A DNA stretch of 64,000 nt. Source: Paucibacter sp. TC2R-5 (lineage in GTDB: Bacteria > Pseudomonadota > Gammaproteobacteria > Burkholderiales > Burkholderiaceae_C). This document shows positions 8,535 through 16,565 of the stretch, piece after piece; within the stretch, counting starts at the first letter, position 1, and every line of letters starts with the position of its first letter. The stretch is from positions 310,001 through 374,000 of the forward strand of contig NZ_JAJIRQ010000005.1 of the NCBI RefSeq assembly GCF_025717605.1, written 5' to 3'. A program made the translations under genes and the position numbers. The notes under the pieces were generated by a model. It searched no databases, was not told where the DNA came from, and was given only the letters and a program-made list of their open reading frames with translations.

Positions 8535-11459
8535 TCAGTACTGCGTCTTTACCTGGACGCCCGAGTAGGCCGTCTTGCCGTAGAGGCTGATGTAGATATA
8601 GCTATTGCCAGGCGGGTTGGTGATGGTGATGGTTTCGGCGTTGCTGGCACCGATGGAGCGATAGTTGTAGGCGGTCGAGGTGGCCCAGGTGCTGGTGTTC
8701 ACGTAAAGGTCCGCGTTACCGCTTCCGCCCGCCGACGAGATGGTGATCGCCGTCGTGCCCGCCGGGATGTACACGTACATGTACTTCAGGCTGCCCGCGC
8801 CGCCCGAGAGATTGCTTTTCACGCAGTTCTTGCCCAAGGCTTCGGCCGCGCCGGTGCATTCGGGCAGCGTGCCGGCTTGCACCACAACAGTGGCCGTGCT
8901 GGAGGCGCTGCCGCCTTTGTTGTCGGTGACGGTGAGCGTGACGCTATAACTGCCGGCTGCCGCGTAGGTCTTCACCGGCGCGGCCAGGGTCGAACTTGTG
9001 CCGTCACCAAAAGTCCAGGTGCGCGAGCTGATGCTGCCGTCACTGTCGGTGGATTGATCGGCAAAGTTGACGCTCAAGCCATTGACGCTGCTGCTGAACT
9101 TGGCGACCGGCAGCGCGTTGCCCGAACTGGCTTGCACAGTCAGCAGCTTGGAGACGGTGGCTTTGCCGCCGCTGTTGTCGGTCACGGTCAGGCTGACGGT
9201 GTAGCTGCCCGCAGCCGCAAAGCTGTGGCTGACCGTGGCGACCGTTGAACTGCTGCCATCGCCGAAATTCCACAAACGAGAGGCAATCGTGCCGTCGCTG
9301 TCTGTGGAGGTGTCGGTGAAGCTGACCTGCAAGTTGGTGATGGCGTTGTTGAAACTGGCCACCGGCAAGACATTGGCCGGCGGCGTGGTGTCCGCGCAAT
9401 TGGGCAGGGCGGCGTCAGCGGCGCATGTCAGCCAGGTGTTGAAGCCGGCGTCCATGCTGGCGCTCATCGCGGCGCCATTCATATAGCTTGTGTAGCCGGC
9501 GTAATTGCCCGGCCGGAAATAGCCCAGAATATTGCCGACCTTGCTGCGTTGCTTCTCGAACATATAACGCACGGCCAAATAGCCCCAGTTATAAACGCGG
9601 GTGGTGCCGGAGTTGTAGTCGTTCTTGAAGATGGTGCTCAAGGCATAGGTTTTCGCTGCGGCTTGATTGCGCGCATCCACATAGTCGAGCTTTCGGTAGG
9701 AGTAGGACATATATTCAGCGAAACCTTCTATCCACCATACCGAATTGACGCCGGTGGCGGCACCGAAGTCCCCATACATATTGAATCGGCCATCGAGGTA
9801 GTGAATGTATTCGTGTGTCAGATTCCAGATCTCAAATTTCGGCAACATCCATTCTGCTTGGTAGGCGATAAAGCGCGCCTGGTTGCCGGCGATTTCTGGG
9901 CTGCCTTCCAAATACATGCCGCCGTTATTGGTATCAATACCAAAAAGCGCACCCGCATAGGCTTTATAGTCCTTGCTGCTGCTGAAGATGACCATTTCCA
10001 GCTGGGTATTGTTGTCGTTTGCGACCGGCACTTTTCCGCTGGCGACTTGGGTGTGGAAGTAACCCTCTTCGGCGCCGACGATGGCGCAAGCCTCGCTCAG
10101 TTGAGCCGCGGTCAGGGATTGCGCCTTCAAGCGCAAGGTACTGCTGCAGCTGTGTTTGATCGGCAAAACATTGCTGTCGATGCGAGCGACAAAGTCACAG
10201 AGGTTGTAATAGCTGCAATTGGCTTTGTCGTAATAGTCCACATTGCCGCCGACCGCAACCCATAGTGCGGCGGTGTTGCCGGTGACATTGCTGCGATCCA
10301 GTATCAGTTTGACTTTGGGCTTGGTGGCATTTTTGAGTGCTGAGCCTTCGGTGTATTTTAAAAAGCGGCTGAGTTCCCGCCCGGCATTGGTAACGAGATA
10401 ATCGGCGCTGCCGCCAAGTGCATTGAAATTGTTATTGATGAAGTTGTACAGCGTGTCTGTGATCGATGTATCTGCTTGCACCAGCGTTGCGAAAGCAGCA
10501 TTGTCATGGCCGCGAAAAAGAATGGTGAAGGTGTTGTTGACAGCGCTTTGCATCCAGAAGTAGTTATTGAAGCTGCTGTTGTAGTTATCCAGCAAGCGTT
10601 TGACTACCGAGCTTAAATAACGGGCATTTTCTGAGCTGCTGTCAATCAAGGTCACAAACTCGGCCAGTATTTCGCCATGCGTGTTATTGACCAAGCTGAA
10701 ATTGCCGTTGTTGACAAAGGCGTCCAGCGCTGCCCGCACTGCGGTTTTCAAGGCCGCGCCGTAAGGCCCGGTGTCGGCGCTGTAATACCAATTGACGTAA
10801 TAGCCGGCGCGCAAGAACAGAATCAGCTGCATCGCGCTGTTGGCGTTGCTGCCGTCATAGCTTGAGGCTACCGTTCGAAACGCGTCCGCAATGCTGACCA
10901 TTTTTGCTTCGTTCAGCGTTTGGCCGGCAGCACTGCCGGTGAGGCTGAACAGTTGTCCGACGCAGTCGGTGCTGCTGGCCTTCACTGCATTCACCAAGCT
11001 GGCGCCGGATGAGGTGGCAAACAATTGCAAATCACAGCTGGCAGCGGCAGCGGCTGCCGCATTTGCGGCGCCTTTTGCGGGCTGAGCTTGTGCCTGCGCC
11101 TGTAGCTGAGCTTTGGACTGGTTTTCTGCCCGCATGGACGGGCGCTGCATCAGCGTTTTGAGGCTCGCTTCTTGGCCGCCGTATTTCATCCTTGCGCTGA
11201 GTTCGCTGGGCGCGTTAGGCCGCAATTCGGCAGCGCTTAAAGGGCGCTTTTGATTGTGGGCGCCACTCAGTTGCGACTCCGTGCTGCCGGCAACAGCAGG
11301 CGGCTTGGATTCACTCTTGCTGCTGCCGAGTTGCTCGTTTGCGGTTTGCGCATGCGCTGCCGTGCCGAATACTGCCGCTGCGACGGACATTGCGCAGACT
11401 GCGTTGATGGCGCTGATTACATTGCGCCAGCCGGCCGATTGTTTGCCATGTGTTTTCAC
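8535..11459 (-). CDS. Secreted M9-family microbial collagenase with two PKD domains and a PPC domain
   Basis: A 974-residue exported zinc metallopeptidase. It starts at GTG (11459) after AGGAG. The signal peptide ends near AHAQ at about residue 37. An alpha-helical M9N activator region precedes the peptidase domain, whose HEYIH motif is at about 549-553, with a third-ligand Glu in WWIEGFAEY about 25-29 residues later. Two PKD domains (about 695-780 and 790-865; SFTDTSTDSDGTI and NFADQSTDSDGSI) and a C-terminal PPC domain (about 870-974) are typical substrate-binding modules. It should cleave native collagen or gelatin outside the cell. Low-complexity Gln/Ala repeats lie at about 116-140. Confidence 0.92.
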   Translation of the reverse strand: MKTHGKQSAGWRNVISAINAVCAMSVAAAVFGTAAHAQTANEQLGSSKSESKPPAVAGSTESQLSGAHNQKRPLSAAELRPNAPSELSARMKYGGQEASLKTLMQRPSMRAENQSKAQLQAQAQAQPAKGAANAAAAAAASCDLQLFATSSGASLVNAVKASSTDCVGQLFSLTGSAAGQTLNEAKMVSIADAFRTVASSYDGSNANSAMQLILFLRAGYYVNWYYSADTGPYGAALKTAVRAALDAFVNNGNFSLVNNTHGEILAEFVTLIDSSSENARYLSSVVKRLLDNYNSSFNNYFWMQSAVNNTFTILFRGHDNAAFATLVQADTSITDTLYNFINNNFNALGGSADYLVTNAGRELSRFLKYTEGSALKNATKPKVKLILDRSNVTGNTAALWVAVGGNVDYYDKANCSYYNLCDFVARIDSNVLPIKHSCSSTLRLKAQSLTAAQLSEACAIVGAEEGYFHTQVASGKVPVANDNNTQLEMVIFSSSKDYKAYAGALFGIDTNNGGMYLEGSPEIAGNQARFIAYQAEWMLPKFEIWNLTHEYIHYLDGRFNMYGDFGAATGVNSVWWIEGFAEYMSYSYRKLDYVDARNQAAAKTYALSTIFKNDYNSGTTRVYNWGYLAVRYMFEKQRSKVGNILGYFRPGNYAGYTSYMNGAAMSASMDAGFNTWLTCAADAALPNCADTTPPANVLPVASFNNAITNLQVSFTDTSTDSDGTIASRLWNFGDGSSSTVATVSHSFAAAGSYTVSLTVTDNSGGKATVSKLLTVQASSGNALPVAKFSSSVNGLSVNFADQSTDSDGSISSRTWTFGDGTSSTLAAPVKTYAAAGSYSVTLTVTDNKGGSASSTATVVVQAGTLPECTGAAEALGKNCVKSNLSGGAGSLKYMYVYIPAGTTAITISSAGGSGNADLYVNTSTWATSTAYNYRSIGASNAETITITNPPGNSYIYISLYGKTAYSGVQVKTQY

Positions 11460-11769
11460 AAAGTCTCCTGCTCACTGAAGGGGAGGGCACCCCGGGGAGG
11501 GGGTGGACTCAGGCGCCTTGTCGCTGCCTGGTTTGCTCAAATGTTTTTCTGATATATCAACACAAGAGCTGCGCCGACTGTAGGAGCGGATGGGCTGGGC
11601 CCACACTGTCAGGTCTTACAGGGGTGGCTTGCCACGAGTGGCCTTGACTTTGTGTCCAGCGCGTGCCAAACCCGTGCCTGGGGGCTGCAGTTTCTGCTCC
11701 ATCGTCGGGTACAGGGACCGAGGAAAAGGCTGGGGGTGGCGATTCACCGTGCTGGCGTGAATCGTCGCC
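11460..11769. other. Intergenic region, 310 bp, with a perfect hairpin
   Basis: Upstream of the collagenase and downstream of the LysR gene, both on the minus strand, so it should contain the collagenase promoter. CGATTCAC at 11740-11747 and GTGAATCG at 11756-11763 form an 8-bp stem with an 8-nt loop just beyond the LysR stop codon. It lacks a T-run, so it may be a 3'-end-stabilising hairpin or an operator. I see no gene. Confidence 0.45.
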
Positions 11770-12684
11770 TTAGACGAGTCCCTTCAAGCGCCGCGCCGAC
11801 TCGTTCATTTCCGCATGCAGCCAGTCGCACAACATGCGCAGCGCCGGCTCCTCACGCAAGGCCGGCGGGTAGACGATGTGATAGCGGCGCTGGCTGGCGC
11901 CTTCCAGCGTCGGGCCGGGCAAGCGCCGCAGGCGACCGTCCAATAGCGCATCGGCACACAGCAGTTCGCGCGCCAAGGCCACGCCCATGCCTTGCTCAGC
12001 GGCTTGCACCAGCAGGCCGCCGTCATTGAAGCTGGCCGCCGGGAAGATGCTGCAGGCCAGGCCTGCTTGGGCGAACCACTGCGTCCATTGCTCGGCGTCT
12101 CCGAGCAGCGCTTGATCGGCCAAGGTCTGCAAGCTGGCGCCTTCCAGTTGCTGCGCCAAGGCCGGCGCGGCCACCACGATCTGGCGCGACTCCATCAGCA
12201 CCTCGTTGACCAAACCCGGCCAAGGCCCCGCGCCCTGACGCAAGGCCAGGTGGAAGCCCTCTGATTCCAGATCAATCACGCGCTGCAGCGTGAACAGTTT
12301 CAGGCTGATGTCTGGATGCGCGGCCCGCCAGCCGCTCAGGCGGGGCATTAGCCAGCGCTGCGCAAACGAGGGTGTGCAGGTGATGTTGAGGCTGCGCATG
12401 GCACTGCCGTCAGCCGCACTGGCGGCGCGCAGGCCCAGATCCAGCTCGGCCCAGGCGCGCTCCACGGCGGCTTGCAAAGCGCTGCCGGCGGCATTGAGCT
12501 GGATGCCGCGGCCGGCCCGCTCGAACAATGCGAAACCCAGCTGCGCCTCCAGCGCGCGGATTTGCTGGCTGACGGCGCTGTGCGTCAGGTGTAGTTGTTC
12601 GGCCGCGGCGCGCACATTTTGCAGGCGCGCGACGGCTCGAAAGGCGGCCAGGTATTGCAGCGGCAGACGGGGTGAATTACTCAT
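11770..12684 (-). CDS. LysR-family transcriptional regulator, GcvA-like
   Basis: A 304-residue regulator of usual LysR length. The winged helix-turn-helix (about residues 6-65) contains LQYLAAFRAVARLQNVRAAAEQLHLTHSAVSQQIRALE, and the substrate-binding domain (about 95-295) follows. The sequence around FERAGRGIQLNAAG resembles the GcvA branch. It is divergent from the alpha/beta hydrolase gene at 12807, the classic arrangement in which a LysR protein controls the neighbour and itself. The inducer is unknown. Confidence 0.9.
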   Translation of the reverse strand: MSNSPRLPLQYLAAFRAVARLQNVRAAAEQLHLTHSAVSQQIRALEAQLGFALFERAGRGIQLNAAGSALQAAVERAWAELDLGLRAASAADGSAMRSLNITCTPSFAQRWLMPRLSGWRAAHPDISLKLFTLQRVIDLESEGFHLALRQGAGPWPGLVNEVLMESRQIVVAAPALAQQLEGASLQTLADQALLGDAEQWTQWFAQAGLACSIFPAASFNDGGLLVQAAEQGMGVALARELLCADALLDGRLRRLPGPTLEGASQRRYHIVYPPALREEPALRMLCDWLHAEMNESARRLKGLV

Positions 12685-12687
12685 TTG

Positions 12688-12750
12688 GTAAGTTTAACTA
12701 CCCATAACGGGTGGAAATTCGCGCTTTTCAGTCGGTTATTGAAAACTTAC
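12688..12750. promoter_or_regulatory. Inverted repeats in LysR/hydrolase divergent promoter
   Basis: GTAAGTTT (12688-12695) and AAACTTAC (12743-12750) are perfect inverted copies separated by 47 bp. Between them lies the small dyad ACCC-ataac-GGGT (12700-12712). This region separates the LysR start from the divergent hydrolase, so it is a plausible LysR operator set or DNA-looping arrangement. Binding is inferred, not shown. Confidence 0.4.
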
Positions 12751-12806
12751 GATGCCCAGCAAGTGATTTGACCTCAGCATTCCCCGCCTTGAAGGAGCCC
12801 CCGCGC

Positions 12807-13934
12807 ATGAGCCCGCACCGCCTGATGATCGCCACCCTCGTGATTGCCGCCTTGGCAGCGAGTACTCAATTGCAAAGGGTCTTTGCCACCGATGCGGCGG
12901 CCTTGCCGCATGCGCAAGTGGACCCGCAGGCGAATGCCGAAATCGGCGCCGCAGCGGCGCGGGCCGGCGAGTTGCTGCGGGTGAGCGCGCTGTCTTCGAC
13001 GCCCAAGTCGGCTGAGCTTGCCCAGCTCGCCGCCTGGAGCGAACACCAAGTGGCCACACCCGACGGCTTGCTGGCCTACACCAGCATTGGCCAGGGCCCA
13101 GTGCTGCTGGTCATCCCGGGTGGGCCGGGCGGCAGCAGTTACGGCCTGCGCAGCCGCTTCCTGCCGCTGGCCAAGGACTTCAACATCGTCCTTGTTGACA
13201 ATATCGGCCGGGGCCGCTCGGCGAGGCTGGCCGACCCCGCTCGCTACACGGTGGAGCGGGATGCGCAAGACATCGAGCATCTGCGCCGCTTTTTGGGCGT
13301 GAAAACGCTGGCGCTGTATGGGCATTCCTATGGCGGCCTGGTGGCTCAGGCTTATGCCGCGCAGTACCCGCAGGCGGTGGACCATTTGATTCTGGGCAAT
13401 ACCTTGCACGGCGAGCGGAGCTGGCAGGCGCAGATAGACGGTTTCAAGGCTTGGTTACAGCGGCATGATCCCGAGCGCTGGCAGCGCTTGTTGGTGCTGC
13501 ACGAGCAGGGTCAGCTGACCGGCAGCGCCCAGGCGCAGGACTTGATCGGCGCTGTGTTTGAACCTTTGTACTGGGCCAATCGTGCGGCGGAGCGCCCCAA
13601 GGCGGTCGCCAGCGGCGACCCGCGTGACGCGATGAACAAGACGGTGTATTTGGCGATGCTGGGCCCTGACCCGGAGTGGCGGGTTGGCGGCACGCTGCAA
13701 GGGGTCGAATTGCTGCCTCGGCTGAAGGCCGTCACCGCGCCGACCCTGTTGCTGACCGGGCGCTTTGATGCGGTGGCGCCGCCCAGTGTGATGATGGAGA
13801 TGAAGCAGGCCCTGGTGGCCAGCGCGGGAGCGAGCGCCGTGGTGTTCGAGCATTCCGGCCATCGGCCATTTGCCGAAGAGCCCTCGGCCTGGGCCAAGGC
13901 CGTCAGCGAATTTATGCAAAGCAGAGCTAACTGA
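12807..13934 (+). CDS. Exported alpha/beta hydrolase, proline-iminopeptidase-like
   Basis: About 375 residues from the ATG at 12807, which follows AAGGAG. A signal-like hydrophobic N-terminus is followed by an alpha/beta hydrolase fold. The oxyanion region is VIPGGPGGSSYG, the nucleophile elbow is YGHSYGG, the acid lies near LLTGRFDAVAPP, and the His is in FEHSGHRPFAEEP. The HGGPG-like segment and length resemble S33 prolyl aminopeptidases and related esterases. It is divergent from the LysR gene and 2 bp upstream of the SnoaL-like gene. Confidence 0.85.
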   Translation: MSPHRLMIATLVIAALAASTQLQRVFATDAAALPHAQVDPQANAEIGAAAARAGELLRVSALSSTPKSAELAQLAAWSEHQVATPDGLLAYTSIGQGPVLLVIPGGPGGSSYGLRSRFLPLAKDFNIVLVDNIGRGRSARLADPARYTVERDAQDIEHLRRFLGVKTLALYGHSYGGLVAQAYAAQYPQAVDHLILGNTLHGERSWQAQIDGFKAWLQRHDPERWQRLLVLHEQGQLTGSAQAQDLIGAVFEPLYWANRAAERPKAVASGDPRDAMNKTVYLAMLGPDPEWRVGGTLQGVELLPRLKAVTAPTLLLTGRFDAVAPPSVMMEMKQALVASAGASAVVFEHSGHRPFAEEPSAWAKAVSEFMQSRAN

Positions 13935-13936
13935 AT

Positions 13937-14335
13937 ATGTCCAATCACCCAGCGCCTGAATTCGTCGTCCAAGCCCAGCTGGATGCTTACAACGCTCGCG
14001 ATATGGATGCTTGGCTCGCGACCTATGCAACGGACGCCAAGCAATATGCTTATCCCGGCGTCTTGCTGGCCAGCGGCCACGCGGAAATCCGCGCCCGCAT
14101 GACCGAGCGATTCACCGAAACCAATCTGCATGCCCGCTTGCTCAGCCGCTCGGTCTTGAAAACCGCCGACGGGGCGACGGTGATCGACCATGAAACCATC
14201 ACCCGCAGCTTCCCCGAGGGGCCGGGCGAGATCGATATGGTGGCCATCTACGAAGTGGGCGGCGGGCTGATTCGTTCTGGGCTGTTCATTGTCGGGGAGG
14301 CCAGGCTCGCTGCTTTGTTTGGCGATCGGGCTTGA
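13937..14335 (+). CDS. SnoaL/NTF2-like domain protein
   Basis: A 132-residue protein with a cone-shaped alpha+beta barrel signature: VQAQLDAYNARDMDAWLATYATDAK at the N-terminus, then a series of beta strands. This is the SnoaL-like/steroid isomerase-like family, a pocket scaffold used in varied reactions. It starts 2 bp after the hydrolase stop and probably shares its transcript, so it may act on a related substrate. No definite function can be assigned. Confidence 0.78.
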   Translation: MSNHPAPEFVVQAQLDAYNARDMDAWLATYATDAKQYAYPGVLLASGHAEIRARMTERFTETNLHARLLSRSVLKTADGATVIDHETITRSFPEGPGEIDMVAIYEVGGGLIRSGLFIVGEARLAALFGDRA

Positions 14336-14342
14336 CGCTTGC

Positions 14343-15554
14343 TCAGCGCAAGCGCCATTCCGCCAAACCTTTCAACCAGACGGCGGCCGATTGCTGCAAC
14401 CAGCTCTGGGCCTGGGGGTCGGCCCGCAGATGCGTGTTCAGGAACGCAATGCTGATGTGCTCAACCACGACGCCGGCTTCCTGGTTGCCCTTGTCCAGCA
14501 AAGTGGGCGGCGGTGCGGCACTCATGATGGCGTTCTGCGGCCCCGAGCCCTTGGCAGGCTGGCTTTGTGGGCGTCGGCTGATGCCCCGACCGGCCGGCTC
14601 CTCCGGTGATTCAGCCATGCCGCTGGCACCCGCCAGCGCGGCATGGCTGGGGTTGTTCAGGAGTAATAGATATTTGTTCGCGTCAGCGGGCAATTGCTCG
14701 AAGAAGCGCGTGCGCTCGGCCGCCGAGTTGAGCAGGCCGGTGAGGTCAGCCGCGCGGCGCGAGTTGATCGCCAGCAGCGGCAGCCTCGGGGGCATGGTGG
14801 CCAGCGCCCGTTCGGCATCAGCATGCGTCACGCCCGAGGGGCTCAGCATGATGACGGCGCGGGCGCCTCGGCCCGGTTCAGCGGCCTGTGGCCCCAGGCT
14901 GGAACCCCAGGCCAGCGCCGTGGCCGCGCCCAGGTCATAACCGACCACTGCGACGCGGCTCAGGTCCACCCGCGACCACAGCGCCTCGCCGGCTGCGGCG
15001 CGCCGGCCGAGCTCGGCAATCGCCCCCTGCAGCGCATGCAGCCTTGCTTGCAGCAGGTGGGGCTGCTGGTGTTGCAAGGCCAGCGCGCTGAAGTCGGCCG
15101 AGCGAGCCAGCGCCGATGACCAGGCCGTCTGGTCGGCCTCCAGGGCTTGAAAGCTCAGTACCGCATAGCCCGCACGTGCCCAGGCATAACGCCAATGTGC
15201 ACCGGCATTGGCCGACTCACCCAGGCCGGGCAAATAGACCAAGAGCGGCAAGCTTTGGCTGCCACCCTGCGGAGCAGCCAGAGTCACGGACAGCGGCTCG
15301 CCATGGACCACCCATTGTTGGCTGGCGACCGCGAGCTCCACCGCTGTCGCCTGCGTGCTGGCCGGCCTGGGGGCGCCGCTATAGCCACGCTCGGCCAAGT
15401 CCAGTGCGCGTTGCTGGGCGGCCGAGGCGTCTTGGCGCGGCGGGCCATAGGGCGTGTGCTTCTGGCTCGGGCTGGAGCAGCCCAAGACAGCCGAGGCGCA
15501 AATGAGAACACAGAGCAGCGAGCAGGCGAATCGGGGGGACCTATTTTTCGGCAT
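14343..15554 (-). CDS. Alpha/beta-hydrolase-like lipoprotein with Asp at nucleophile elbow
   Basis: A 403-residue protein from the ATG at 15554. The N-terminus has a hydrophobic signal with a possible lipobox VLGC (Cys26). The hydrolase core contains LLVYLPGLGESANAG and the elbow VVGYDLGAATAL, where the usual nucleophile Ser is Asp207. A His lies in NNPSHAAL. The Asp nucleophile could mean dehalogenase/epoxide-hydrolase-type chemistry or loss of activity; the surrounding sequence is closer to dienelactone hydrolase/PET-hydrolase relatives. It is convergent with the SnoaL gene. Confidence 0.7.
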   Translation of the reverse strand: MPKNRSPRFACSLLCVLICASAVLGCSSPSQKHTPYGPPRQDASAAQQRALDLAERGYSGAPRPASTQATAVELAVASQQWVVHGEPLSVTLAAPQGGSQSLPLLVYLPGLGESANAGAHWRYAWARAGYAVLSFQALEADQTAWSSALARSADFSALALQHQQPHLLQARLHALQGAIAELGRRAAAGEALWSRVDLSRVAVVGYDLGAATALAWGSSLGPQAAEPGRGARAVIMLSPSGVTHADAERALATMPPRLPLLAINSRRAADLTGLLNSAAERTRFFEQLPADANKYLLLLNNPSHAALAGASGMAESPEEPAGRGISRRPQSQPAKGSGPQNAIMSAAPPPTLLDKGNQEAGVVVEHISIAFLNTHLRADPQAQSWLQQSAAVWLKGLAEWRLR

Positions 15555-15622
15555 GGATCTCAGTCTTGGACGGAAGGCGGTGGGGCGGCGAGCAGCGACA
15601 AAAACCGGCCAAGGATAGCGCC

Positions 15623-16549
15623 TCAATGCAAGGCCGCGTCCAACAGACGGCTGCGCACCAGTGGGTGCCACAGTCGCGCATCGCCTAGCGGTGTGGCGGG
15701 CGGCAGATCGGGGTTGCGCAGAATCAACCAACGCCGTTCGGCCAGTTTGGCGCGCAGCAGTTGCGGGCCCACCCAATGGTCGAACAAGGCCTCAAAGCTG
15801 CCATCGGCCAGCACCAACTCCCAGCCCTTGCGCAAGCGCTCGGCCAGCGCCGGCGACTGCGGGCTGACGAAAAAGTAAAAGGCCGAAGGATAAGCAATCA
15901 ACCATTGGTCCAGCACGGTCAGGCCCGGCAGCGCGTCAACAATGGGGAAGACCTCGATCGCTCCGAGCGCAAACAGATCGATGCGCTCGCGCTTGAGCAT
16001 TTCGGGGAAGGGCGCTAGCTTCGCCATGCGTTCGACCTTCCAGCCATTGGCGCTGAGGATCTTGGCATCGGGCCAATCCGCCACTTGCCCGATGCTCAGC
16101 GCTTGCGCCTGACTCGGGCTGCTGATGGCTTCCATCTGTTCTCGCCGGCTGCTCAGCGCGACAGGCAAGCGAACACCCAGGAGGCCACGGTAAAGGCAGA
16201 CCCGAACCGGGATGCCTTGGGCTTCGCGGGCTTGTGAAGTCATCGAACTCAGCAACTCCAATTCGCCCGCTGCGAGTTGCAAAAAGGCCCGGCTTTGCGA
16301 CACCACCTCGCTGGGCTGCAGCCGGTAAGGGCCGTGGGACGGGATGGTTTTGTCCAGCAAAAGCTTCAGCACTGCTTGCTCATAGGTCAAGACCTTGGCG
16401 TTTTGCTCCTGCGCCAAGGCGTGCCGAATCACCATGACCTCGGCCAAGCAGCTTCCGCCGCAGAGGGCAAGCCACAGGGCCGCAACGACGATCAAGCACC
16501 GCTTGATGGCTGCGGCGTCCCTACTCAACAGTGCTGCGGCCGGCTTCAT
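15623..16549 (-). CDS. Periplasmic solute-binding-like protein
   Basis: A 308-residue protein with an N-terminal signal peptide ending near SCLAEV, after which the sequence resembles the bacterial periplasmic substrate-binding protein 3 (PBP2) fold used in amino-acid uptake or sensing. LFALGAIEVFPIVDALPGLTVLDQ and ELVLADGSFEALFDHWVG match segments of that fold. No permease or ATPase gene is adjacent, so it may be an orphan binding protein. It follows the formate dehydrogenase genes in the same direction by 16 bp. Confidence 0.7.
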   Translation of the reverse strand: MKPAAALLSRDAAAIKRCLIVVAALWLALCGGSCLAEVMVIRHALAQEQNAKVLTYEQAVLKLLLDKTIPSHGPYRLQPSEVVSQSRAFLQLAAGELELLSSMTSQAREAQGIPVRVCLYRGLLGVRLPVALSSRREQMEAISSPSQAQALSIGQVADWPDAKILSANGWKVERMAKLAPFPEMLKRERIDLFALGAIEVFPIVDALPGLTVLDQWLIAYPSAFYFFVSPQSPALAERLRKGWELVLADGSFEALFDHWVGPQLLRAKLAERRWLILRNPDLPPATPLGDARLWHPLVRSRLLDAALH

Positions 16550-16565
16550 CGTCTGGCCATCTTAA

